Positions 34,109-41,454 of a stretch of DNA of 64,000 nt are shown here, one piece after another. The position numbers and the translations under genes are program-made. Below the pieces are notes generated by a model. That model did not search any database, was not told where the DNA came from, and saw only the letters and a list, made by a program, of their open reading frames with translations. The stretch's first letter is position 1. Each line of letters begins with the position of its first letter. Source of the DNA: Arthrobacter pigmenti (GTDB lineage Bacteria > Actinomycetota > Actinomycetes > Actinomycetales > Micrococcaceae); NCBI RefSeq assembly GCF_011927905.1, contig NZ_JAATJL010000001.1:2728001-2792000 (forward strand). The letters are read 5' to 3'.

Positions 34109-35710
34109 ATGAGCCGATCCAAAGCGGTTGATTCTGAGCACTTCGACATCGTTGTGGTCGGCGGCGGCCACAACGGGCTTGTCGCGGCAACGTATCTTGC
34201 CCGCGCGGGCAGGTCCGTCGTCGTGCTTGAGCGGCAGGACCACGTGGGCGGTGCAGCGGTGTCTGCCGAGGCGTTCCCTGGTACCGGCGCGCGATTGTCG
34301 CGTTACTCCTACCTGGTCAGCCTCCTGCCGCGCCGGATTATCGAAGATCTGCAGCTCGATCTGGAGCTGGTGCGCCGGCGTTACTCGTCCTATACACCGC
34401 TGCCCGGATCGGACGCCGGGCTACTCATCGACAACACCGACCGACGGGCCACCCGCAGGAGCTTCAGGCGCGTTGGCGCTGACAGCGACGCCGGCGGATT
34501 CGCCGAGTTCTACGCGTGCACGTCCCTATTGGCCGAGAAACTGTGGCCAACCGTCACGGAACCGCTTCTCCGCCGTTCAGAGGCCCAAGCCCTAGTAGGC
34601 GATGACTCGGTATGGGCGGACTTCATCGAAAGGCCGATCGGCGAGGTCATCGAGCGATTCGCGCAGCAGGACCTCGTTCGCGGAGTCATGCTCACCGACG
34701 CCCTGATCAGCACCTTCGCCCGGGCCCACGATGAGAACCTGCAGCAGAACAAGTGCTTTCTCTACCACGTCATCGGAGGCGGCACCGGAGACTGGGACGT
34801 CCCAGTGGGCGGGATGGGCGCCGTCTCGGGGGCGCTGGAAAAAGCTGCCCGCGAAGCGGGCGTCGTGATCCGTACTGAGGCGGAGGTCACCGCGGTGGCG
34901 CCCAACGGCGTCGTGCATTACCAACAGGCCGACGGCGCTTCGGTGCGCCTCAGCGGTGAGTACGTGCTCGCGAATGTGACGCCTGGCGTGCTGGGTAGCC
35001 TGATGGGCGGGCCGGACGCGGCCGGGTTCGCGCCGTCGTCGCACCCTGTCGCTGAGGGCGCACAGGTGAAGGTGAACATGCTGCTCTCGCGGTTGCCGCA
35101 GTTGAAAGATCCGCAGGTGACCCCGGAGCAGGCCTTCGGCGGGACGTTTCACATCAACGAGCTGTATTCCCAGCTGGAGGACGCCTACGGCGCAGCGGAG
35201 TCCGGGCGGTTCCCCGATCTGCTTCCGATCGAGATCTACTGCCATTCGCTGGCAGATCCTTCCATCCTGTCGCCGGAACTGCGTGAAGCGGGCGCCCACA
35301 CCCTGACGGTCTTTTCGCTGCAGACACCGCACAGGTTGCTTCGGGAGGCCGACCACGACGAGCAACGGGCAGCACTTCAGCAAGCGGTGCTTTCCTCGTT
35401 GAACAGTGTGCTGGCGGAACCGATTGAGGACTGCATCCTTGCCGGACCAACGGGTGCACCGTGCGTCGAAACGAAGACCACCCTTGATCTCGAACGTGAG
35501 CTGGGCCTGAGCGGAGGCAACATCTTCCACGGTCCGCTTTCGTGGCCGTTCGCCGACGACGACGATCCGCTGGATACCCCCGCCCGGCGGTGGGGCGTCG
35601 CGACAGACCATCCGCGCATCCTTTTGTGCGGAGCGGGTTCGCGACGGGGTGGCGGCGTCAGCGGACTGGGCGGACACAGTGCTGCGATGGCTCTACTGGA
35701 AGAGGATTAG
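34109..35710 (+). CDS. FAD-dependent oxidoreductase, phytoene desaturase family
   Basis: 533 aa. The Rossmann fingerprint FDIVVVGGGHNGLVAATYLARAG is at the front, followed by VVLERQDHVGGAA, and the closing FAD motif LLCGAGSRRGGGVSGLGGHSAAMALLE at the end. This is the phytoene-dehydrogenase-related (PYROXD2-like) group, not a true carotenoid enzyme as far as can be seen, because no carotenoid gene is nearby. Its substrate is unknown. The gene stands alone with a leaderless-type -10 box. Confidence 0.85.
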   Translation: MSRSKAVDSEHFDIVVVGGGHNGLVAATYLARAGRSVVVLERQDHVGGAAVSAEAFPGTGARLSRYSYLVSLLPRRIIEDLQLDLELVRRRYSSYTPLPGSDAGLLIDNTDRRATRRSFRRVGADSDAGGFAEFYACTSLLAEKLWPTVTEPLLRRSEAQALVGDDSVWADFIERPIGEVIERFAQQDLVRGVMLTDALISTFARAHDENLQQNKCFLYHVIGGGTGDWDVPVGGMGAVSGALEKAAREAGVVIRTEAEVTAVAPNGVVHYQQADGASVRLSGEYVLANVTPGVLGSLMGGPDAAGFAPSSHPVAEGAQVKVNMLLSRLPQLKDPQVTPEQAFGGTFHINELYSQLEDAYGAAESGRFPDLLPIEIYCHSLADPSILSPELREAGAHTLTVFSLQTPHRLLREADHDEQRAALQQAVLSSLNSVLAEPIEDCILAGPTGAPCVETKTTLDLERELGLSGGNIFHGPLSWPFADDDDPLDTPARRWGVATDHPRILLCGAGSRRGGGVSGLGGHSAAMALLEED

Positions 35711-35775
35711 CTTTCACTTTGCGCATCCCGATTTGGATTTCGGTCGCTCCAGTGCGCTCTCCTTTGATCAGTACC

Positions 35776-35781
35776 TAGGAT
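35776..35781 (+). promoter_or_regulatory. putative leaderless -10 box of the phosphatase gene
   Basis: TAGGAT, 6 nt before the ATG at 35788. Confidence 0.5.
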
Positions 35782-35787
35782 TGAGGC

Positions 35788-36300
35788 ATGTACCGCATCG
35801 TCACCGTCTGCACGGGGAATATCTGCCGCTCCCCCATGGCCGAGATCATGCTGACCCGGGCTTTCGAAGAGGCGGGACTGGCCGACGACGTCGTTGTGGA
35901 CTCCGCGGGTACCACCGGTTGGGAGACCGGCAACCCGATCGACGAGCGCGCTGCTGTGAAACTGACCGAACTCGGTCTGACGAGCGAAACTCACCGCGCC
36001 CGGCAGTTCGATCCCGCCTGGTACGCCCAACGGGATCTCATCCTCGCCCTGGACGTGGACCACTACGAGGACCTGCGGCTTGAAGCGCCCGACGGCGAGT
36101 GCCGCGGCAGGGTGCGGATGTTGCGTGAGTTTGATCCGTCGAGCGCGGGTACTCCGGTGTCCGAACTCGGAATTTACGACCCGTGGTACGGCGACCAAGC
36201 CGACTTCGAAGAGACCTGGCAGATGATTTCGGCCGCGGTCCCCGGAATTGTGCAGTACGTCCTGGAAGAGTTGGCGCGCGGCCACGCGGCGAGCAGCTGA
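35788..36300 (+). CDS. low-molecular-weight protein-tyrosine phosphatase
   Basis: 170 aa. The P-loop CTGNICRS (Cys8 to Arg14, Ser15) sits at the N-terminus and the general acid Asp lies in DPWYG (131-135), both exactly as in the family. It removes phosphate from Tyr residues through a Cys-phosphate intermediate. No kinase partner or polysaccharide cluster is adjacent, so its target is open. It resembles the secreted/cytosolic PtpA type in length and motifs. Confidence 0.93.
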   Translation: MYRIVTVCTGNICRSPMAEIMLTRAFEEAGLADDVVVDSAGTTGWETGNPIDERAAVKLTELGLTSETHRARQFDPAWYAQRDLILALDVDHYEDLRLEAPDGECRGRVRMLREFDPSSAGTPVSELGIYDPWYGDQADFEETWQMISAAVPGIVQYVLEELARGHAASS

Positions 36301-36488
36301 GCCCGGCTTCGGGTAATCAAGCAGAGTCAGCAGCTTCGGTGCACAAAGCACACGCTGCCAATGAACCAGAAACGCTGAAACTGAGGTGGGCTGGGCGGAT
36401 TCGCACTGACGTGAATACGGTTGACTTTGCCCGGTGCGAGGTCCACCTGAAAGTGCTACTGTTCGCAGCACCGATGAGGGGCAGGACG

Positions 36489-38096
36489 ATGTCCAATATC
36501 ATTCGCCAACCGTGTGATGAGGGTGTACTGCTCACGGGAAAGGCCGGCTCTCCGTGCTCACCCCATGTGGGCGCTTGGGTGTTGGCTGCAACCATTCTGG
36601 GCTCCTCGATGGGTTTCATAGACGGCTCGGTAGTCAACGTCGCCCTGCCTGCCATACAAGGTGAGTTGGGCGCCACAGCAGTGGACGCGCTATGGATTGT
36701 GGAGTCCTACGCCCTGTTCCTGGCCGCTCTGCTCCTATTGGGCGGCTCTCTCGGCGATCACTTCGGGCGGCGTCGGATTTTTGCAGCAGGAATCGGGTTG
36801 TTTGCCCTCGCCTCTATTTGGTGCGGCTTCGCCCCGGATCCCGGGCAGCTCATCATCGCGCGAGCAGTGCAAGGGATCGGCGGAGCGCTGCTGATCCCAG
36901 GGTCACTGGCAATCATCAGTGACGCCTTCGACGAAGAACGCCGCGGCAAGGCTATCGGTACATGGGCGGCCTTCTCCGGCATCACCTCCGTTCTTGGGCC
37001 AGTGCTCGGCGGCTACCTGGTCGATACGCTCTCCTGGCGATGGGTGTTTTTCATCAACATCCCGCTCGCGGCAGTGGTGCTGGTTATCACTTTGACCCGA
37101 GTGCCGGAGAGCCGCGATGAAGCGGCTCGCCGGCTGGATCCATGGGGAGCAGTACTGGCGACTGTCGGGCTTGGCGGCCTCGTATTCGGATTGATCGAAG
37201 GATCAACTGCAGGATTCACCGCGCCCTTAGTGCTTGGCTCGTTGCTGGTCGGTTGCACGTCTCTGGCGGGCTTCGTGGTAGTGCAACAACGGGTGCGCGA
37301 ACCAATGATGCCGCTATCCCTGTTCCGAAGCCGGAACTTCACCGGCGCGAACCTATTCACACTCTTGCTGTACTTCGCATTGGGCGGCGCCTTGTTCTTC
37401 CTCCCGTTCAACCTCATCCAGGTACAGGGCTACACAGCCACCGCGGCCGGTGCGGCATTCGTACCCGCAATCGTGCTGATGTTCTTTCTGTCCCGTTACA
37501 CCGGTGCGCTCTCTGATCGGATCGGCGCGAAGATCCCACTCGTCGCCGGTTCCGCACTCGCCGCCGCTGGATTCGCCCTGCTGGCTGTCCCCGGAGTAGA
37601 CGCAGGACCGTACTGGACCAGCTACTTCCCCGCGATAGTAGTGCTCGGGCTGGGCCTATCCATCTTGGTACCGAACCTGACCACGGTCGCGTTGAACGCA
37701 GTACCCGGGCACCGGGCCGGGCTGGCAAGCGGAATCAACAACGCGTTCTCACGAGTGGCCTCGCTCCTGGCCATCGCGGTGCTCGGCGGCCTGATGTTCG
37801 CGGCCTTCAGCCCAGCCTTGGACGCACGAACGGAAGGTCTTGACCTGTCCACCACACAACGAGCTCAACTGGAGGTGGCAAAAGTAGATCTCGGAGCCGC
37901 ACAGCCTCCTCCCGGGCTGCCGGAAGAGACTGCCGCTGCCATTGAACAGGCCGTCGACGAGGCTTACGTAACCGGTTTTCGGGTCTCGGTGCTTGTTTGT
38001 GCGGGGCTCGCACTCGCAAGCTCGCTCAGCGCAGCCCTACTCATCCAAAAAGAACGACGCGAAAGGGGGCACGGCGTCGAAGAGGCAAGAGTGTGA
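36489..38096 (+). CDS. MFS drug exporter, DHA2 (EmrB/QacA) type
   Basis: 535 aa with fourteen predicted helices. The first helices show GSSMGFIDGSVVNVALPAI and the loop motif GGSLGDHFGRRRIF, and motif C is present as GPVLGGYLVD. These define the 14-helix drug:H+ antiporters. The ATG at 36489 has GGGGCAGGA just upstream; the longer frame to 36183 overlaps the phosphatase gene and is rejected. No regulator is adjacent. A stem with a T-run at 38210-38242 follows. Confidence 0.9.
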   Translation: MSNIIRQPCDEGVLLTGKAGSPCSPHVGAWVLAATILGSSMGFIDGSVVNVALPAIQGELGATAVDALWIVESYALFLAALLLLGGSLGDHFGRRRIFAAGIGLFALASIWCGFAPDPGQLIIARAVQGIGGALLIPGSLAIISDAFDEERRGKAIGTWAAFSGITSVLGPVLGGYLVDTLSWRWVFFINIPLAAVVLVITLTRVPESRDEAARRLDPWGAVLATVGLGGLVFGLIEGSTAGFTAPLVLGSLLVGCTSLAGFVVVQQRVREPMMPLSLFRSRNFTGANLFTLLLYFALGGALFFLPFNLIQVQGYTATAAGAAFVPAIVLMFFLSRYTGALSDRIGAKIPLVAGSALAAAGFALLAVPGVDAGPYWTSYFPAIVVLGLGLSILVPNLTTVALNAVPGHRAGLASGINNAFSRVASLLAIAVLGGLMFAAFSPALDARTEGLDLSTTQRAQLEVAKVDLGAAQPPPGLPEETAAAIEQAVDEAYVTGFRVSVLVCAGLALASSLSAALLIQKERRERGHGVEEARV

Positions 38097-38122
38097 GCTG
38101 GCACCGCCTCATCAACCAGCGC

Positions 38123-38205
38123 TGCGATCCTCGGAGATGGACACGACTATCAGACCCGTGAATAGCCCGGGCGGCCGCCCATGGCTGAGCCTTTATAGGA
38201 TCGCA
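38123..38205. repeat. intergenic palindrome after the MFS gene
   Basis: Arms TGCGATCCT (38123-38131) and AGGATCGCA (38197-38205), exact 9-bp inverses. The interior contains GGGCGGCCGCCC, itself a perfect palindrome. The geometry resembles the other nested palindromes in this window. Confidence 0.6.
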
Positions 38206-38209
38206 CTTC

Positions 38210-38242
38210 CCCTCCCCAGCCGGGCAATATCGGGAGGGTTTT
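38210..38242 (+). terminator. Rho-independent-type terminator after the MFS gene
   Basis: CCCTCCC (38210-38216) pairs with GGGAGGG (38232-38238), followed directly by TTTT. It lies about 115 nt behind the MFS stop and before the toxin-antitoxin promoter. Confidence 0.65.
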
Positions 38243-38348
38243 CCACATAGCCGCATGCTTCGTGTCATGAGAGCTTAGGCATACATACCGTTACTTCATG
38301 ACCACATCCGACGGATTCGAATATTGGCCTGAACCTTATGCCGTAGAG

Positions 38349-38372
38349 GTTGACCAAGTAGACTTGGTCAAC
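38349..38372. promoter_or_regulatory. perfect palindromic operator touching the antitoxin start codon
   Basis: Arms GTTGACCAAG and CTTGGTCAAC are exact 10-bp inverses with TAGA between. The last base is directly before the ATG at 38373. TAGACT (38359-38364) inside it can serve as the -10 box, 8 nt before the ATG. Autorepression by the antitoxin or the antitoxin-toxin complex is the likely role. Confidence 0.75.
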
Positions 38373-38609
38373 ATGGGCCAGTACAACGTTCAAGAGGCAA
38401 AAACCAGACTGTCCGAGCTGCTGCACATGGTCGAGAGAGGCGACGAGGTGATCATCGCACGTGGCGGGAGGCCTGTGGCAAAGCTCGTGAGAGTGGATCG
38501 CCCCCTGAAACGGACGCTCGGCTTTCTCGGCCCGCTCGACGTACCCGAGAGTGCCTTTGAACCGATGACGGGAGAGGAGTTGGCCGAATGGGAACGACCA
38601 CTTATCTGA
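38373..38609 (+). CDS. Phd/YefM family antitoxin
   Basis: 78 aa from the ATG at 38373. It begins MGQYNVQEAKTRLSELLHMV and continues GDEVIIARGGRPVAKLVRVD, the standard Phd/YefM DNA-binding half. The C-terminal FEPMTGEELAEWE segment is the flexible toxin-binding part. The frame is open from an ATG at 38298, but the extra 25 residues are not family-like and overlap the operator, so the shorter form is chosen. It overlaps the toxin gene by 22 nt. Confidence 0.88.
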   Translation: MGQYNVQEAKTRLSELLHMVERGDEVIIARGGRPVAKLVRVDRPLKRTLGFLGPLDVPESAFEPMTGEELAEWERPLI

Positions 38610-38986
38610 TCGACTCGCAGGCTCTGCTTCTTGCGATGACCAGCCCGCGCTCCCTGTCCAGCAAGGCGCGCAAGATCATCAGCAGCATGGATGAAACGCT
38701 CCTAGCATCCGCAGCCACAGCTTACGAACTCGCGTACAAGTACCGGAAAGGAAAGCTTCCGGGGTTGGACAGAGTCTTCATCGGTTACGAGCATCACGTA
38801 CGACGGGTGGCTCCGCTGACGGTTCCCATCACAACCGAGCACGCCCTCACCGCGGCCTCGCTTGTTTGGAATCATGCCGACCCGTTCGACCGCCTGATTG
38901 CGGCGCAGGCAATGGTCGAGGGCGCCACCATTATCACCAGCGACAATGCCATGCATGAGTTCGAAGCCTTGAGCACCGTCTGGTAG
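38588..38986 (+). CDS. PIN-domain toxin (VapC-like ribonuclease)
   Basis: 132 aa. The four acidic residues of the PIN active site are visible: Asp9 in YLIDSQALL, Glu47 in AATAYELAYKYRKGKL, Asp98/Asp101 in HADPFDRLIAAQA and Asp119 in ITSDNAMHEF. Such toxins cut specific tRNAs or rRNA when the antitoxin is lost. It overlaps the Phd-type antitoxin by 22 nt and has GAGAGGAG before its ATG, as expected of a co-translated type II module. Confidence 0.9.
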   Translation: MGTTTYLIDSQALLLAMTSPRSLSSKARKIISSMDETLLASAATAYELAYKYRKGKLPGLDRVFIGYEHHVRRVAPLTVPITTEHALTAASLVWNHADPFDRLIAAQAMVEGATIITSDNAMHEFEALSTVW

Positions 38987-39029
38987 CTGTTCGCTGAAAC
39001 CCCCGCGGCATCGGCCACCAGACCGTTGC

Positions 39030-39731
39030 CTACAACCCGACAACTCCCTTCAGCACCCGCAACTGCTGCTCGAACAGCTGCTCAGGGTCAGAGAAAGTGT
39101 CTGCGCCGTACTGCCCGAAGACCTCGAAGCTGACAACGCCGAAAAGAGCAGCCCAGACGAGGTTTCCCCGCATAATATGCTCGTCATCCGCCTCCAACGC
39201 CATGTCCTCCCGGATGCCCGCGAGGTCCGCAGGCAACTGTCCGTGCACGTCCTCGGAACCGCCGGGGAGTGCCGCAGCCCTGTGCCCGGACCGGTAGGCG
39301 TCGTCGTAGATCCGCACCAGTGCCCTGATGACGCGCGTGCCAGGCCCTGTGGTTTGCTCAGCGGGCGCGTGATACCCAGGCACGGGACTGCCGAAAAGCA
39401 GCGCATAGCAGGCCGGCTCTCGCAGCGCCCATGCCCGGACTGCCCTGGCCAGGGCAACGAACTTCGCGGCGTGATCATGACCTTGCACCTGCCCTACCGC
39501 GCCGTCCACCTCATCGCCAAGCTCGGTGTAGGCGTCCACCACGAGCAACGTGAGGAGCTCGTCACGACTCTTCACGTAGCGGTACACCGCGGATGAAACG
39601 AGCCCAAGCTCCCGCGCAATTGCCCGCAGAGAAAGCGCTGCAGCGCCGTGGACGGCAAGGTGCGCCCGGCCGATGCTGATGATGTCTTCCATGGTCTGGG
39701 CTCGCGCGCGTTCACGAGGGGTAGGAGCCAT
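39030..39731 (-). CDS. TetR family transcriptional regulator
   Basis: 233 aa. The N-terminal helix-turn-helix reads ALSLRAIARELGLVSSAVYRYVKSRDELL (about residues 32-60), the classical TetR pattern. The C-terminal ligand domain has the AWALREPACYALLFGSPVPGYHAP stretch of the 'WHG'-type group. The start is placed at ATG 39731. Two perfect palindromes with AGAGCA/TGCTCT arms in the divergent region are likely operators controlling this gene and the 39867 epimerase gene. Confidence 0.9.
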   Translation of the reverse strand: MAPTPRERARAQTMEDIISIGRAHLAVHGAAALSLRAIARELGLVSSAVYRYVKSRDELLTLLVVDAYTELGDEVDGAVGQVQGHDHAAKFVALARAVRAWALREPACYALLFGSPVPGYHAPAEQTTGPGTRVIRALVRIYDDAYRSGHRAAALPGGSEDVHGQLPADLAGIREDMALEADDEHIMRGNLVWAALFGVVSFEVFGQYGADTFSDPEQLFEQQLRVLKGVVGL

Positions 39732-39772
39732 ATGCTCATGCTGTCCGATTTCGAGAGCGGCGTCAACTTTAG

Positions 39773-39785
39773 AGAGCACTGCTCT
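39773..39785. promoter_or_regulatory. TetR operator candidate 1
   Basis: AGAGCA-C-TGCTCT, a perfect palindrome, directly followed by TTGACA (39785-39790), a consensus -35 box for the rightward gene. Confidence 0.65.
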
Positions 39786-39820
39786 TGACAAGGCGCGGCA
39801 AGCAGGCTCATGCTTATCCA

Positions 39821-39835
39821 GAGAGCAGTGCTCTC
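39821..39835. promoter_or_regulatory. TetR operator candidate 2
   Basis: GAGAGCA-G-TGCTCTC, a perfect palindrome with the same half site as operator 1. The centres are 49 bp apart. It lies between the promoter and the ribosome site of the 39867 gene. Confidence 0.65.
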
Positions 39836-39866
39836 ATTCACGCCGGTACAAACAGGAGCGATCAGG

Positions 39867-40817
39867 ATGAGCAATTACGTGGTTACCGGGGCCGGCCCCG
39901 TTGGCTGGACAGTGGCGGATCAACTGGCAACCGAGGGCAACAGTGTGCGCGTCCTCACCCGCTCAGGCAGCGGTCCGGACCTGCCCGGGATCGAGCGTGT
40001 CCGGCTCGATGTATCCGACCCACGCCAACTCAAGGACGCATTGGATGGCGCTGAGGCCGTCTTCCACTGCATCCACGGGTCCGCCTATCGCACTTTCGCA
40101 TGGGAAGCCGAACTCCCGAAAGCCGAGCAGGTGGTGCTGAAGGCGGCCAAGGATGCCGGCGCCGTCGTCGTTTTTCCGGAGAGCCTGTATTCGTACAGCC
40201 ACCCGGACGAGGTGATGGACGAGGATTCACCCCGCACCGCTACCGGAGGCAAGCGCGGCGTGCGGACCAGACTGTTGAAGGAGCGCCGTGAGTCCGGTGC
40301 GGTGACCGTCAGTGTGGTGGCATCGGACTTCTATGGTCCGCGGGTACGGATGTCGCATGCGGGCGAGCGTGTTGTTCCGCGGGTGCTGGCGGGCCAGACC
40401 ATCCGGCCGGTGGGGAACGCTGACGTACCGCACTCATTCACGTACGTTCCGGACCTGGCGGCGGCGATGATCGCGGCAGCCCGGCGCGAGGACCTGTGGA
40501 ACTCGGTATTGCACGCGCCCACCACCGCAGCTCCTACCCAGCGCGGGATAGCCCGGGAGTTCGCGCGCGCTGCCGGCGTGCCGGAACCGCGGATAAAGCC
40601 GATTCCGGGCTGGATGGTACGGGCGCTCGGCACGGTATCGGTCGGCATGCGGGAACTGGCGGAGATGCTCTACCAGTTCGAAAATCCGTTCATCATGGAT
40701 TCGACTCGCAGCGAAGCACTTCTCGGGCTAGAACCCACGCCTTTGTCAGAGGGCGCCGCGGCAACCGTGGATTGGTGGAAAGCAGCCCGCGCAGCCGCCC
40801 CTAAGATTGTTCAGTGA
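39867..40817 (+). CDS. NAD(P)-dependent epimerase/dehydratase (short-chain, NmrA-like)
   Basis: 316 aa. The Rossmann start MSNYVVTGAGPVGWTVADQLA has the GxxGxxG-like turn. It is followed by VRVLTRSGSG, D-V-S-D-P and PESLYSYSHP (Tyr-containing active-site region). It is an atypical extended SDR; substrate unknown. The start at 39867 has AGGAG 13 nt upstream. The stop overlaps the LysE gene start as GTGA, and the operator pair upstream points to the divergent TetR protein, so the pair is probably a TetR-induced detoxification/efflux unit (inference). Confidence 0.83.
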   Translation: MSNYVVTGAGPVGWTVADQLATEGNSVRVLTRSGSGPDLPGIERVRLDVSDPRQLKDALDGAEAVFHCIHGSAYRTFAWEAELPKAEQVVLKAAKDAGAVVVFPESLYSYSHPDEVMDEDSPRTATGGKRGVRTRLLKERRESGAVTVSVVASDFYGPRVRMSHAGERVVPRVLAGQTIRPVGNADVPHSFTYVPDLAAAMIAAARREDLWNSVLHAPTTAAPTQRGIAREFARAAGVPEPRIKPIPGWMVRALGTVSVGMRELAEMLYQFENPFIMDSTRSEALLGLEPTPLSEGAAATVDWWKAARAAAPKIVQ

Positions 40818-41431
40818 CCCTTTCGCTTTGGCTTGCGCTGGTTGGCGCGCAGGCACTCATCAGCTTCACTCCCGGAGCGGGGGCTGTGAACACCATGAGC
40901 AACTCGCTCACCGTGGGTTTCCGCCGCTCGATCTGGGGCGTTCTCGGCCAGCAGGCGGCGCTGCTGGTGCACATCGCGGTTGTGGCCGCCGGCGTCGGAC
41001 TGCTGGTCGCAGGCTCCCCCGTGGCATTCAACGTCATCCGCTACACGGGCGCCGCCTACCTTGTGTACCTGGGCATCCGGAAGTTCCTGCAGCCGCCCGT
41101 CCCCACCGAGCAGGCAGGGCCGCTCTACGTGGAGGGCGCAGCGTCCATGTTCCGTCGCGGTCTGTGGGTCAACCTCCTGAACCCCAAGGCGATCGTCTTC
41201 TTCCTCGCATTCATTCCGCAGTTCATCCGGCTCGATGAACCCTTGCTGGGACAGTACGGTGTGCTCGCAGGAACGGTCATCGCCATCGATGTGCTGGTGA
41301 TGTGGCTGTTCTTCGCTGCCGCCGCCCGCTCGTTCAGCCGTTTCACCAGCGGGCCGCGCGGGCAGCAGATCCTCAATCGGATCTTCGGCGTACTGTTCAT
41401 TGCGGTTGGCGTGATGCTGGCTTTCGCCTGA
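40814..41431 (+). CDS. LysE/RhtB family amino-acid exporter
   Basis: 205 aa with six hydrophobic helices. It begins LSLWLALVGAQALISFTPGAGAVNTMSNSL, the conserved 'P-G-P-x' region of LysE proteins, and contains FRRGLWVNLLNPKAIVFFLAFIPQFI, the second family signature. It exports amino acids or related metabolites. The GTG at 40814 overlaps the upstream stop by 4 nt, so it is coupled to the epimerase gene. Confidence 0.9.
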   Translation: MTLSLWLALVGAQALISFTPGAGAVNTMSNSLTVGFRRSIWGVLGQQAALLVHIAVVAAGVGLLVAGSPVAFNVIRYTGAAYLVYLGIRKFLQPPVPTEQAGPLYVEGAASMFRRGLWVNLLNPKAIVFFLAFIPQFIRLDEPLLGQYGVLAGTVIAIDVLVMWLFFAAAARSFSRFTSGPRGQQILNRIFGVLFIAVGVMLAFA

Positions 41432-41454
41432 GACCCATCCCATTAAGGCCGCCC

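Noticed and set aside
36183-36488. N-terminal extension of the DHA2 transporter frame
   Set aside because: It would overlap the phosphatase gene by more than 100 nt, and GGGGCAGGA precedes the internal ATG at 36489.
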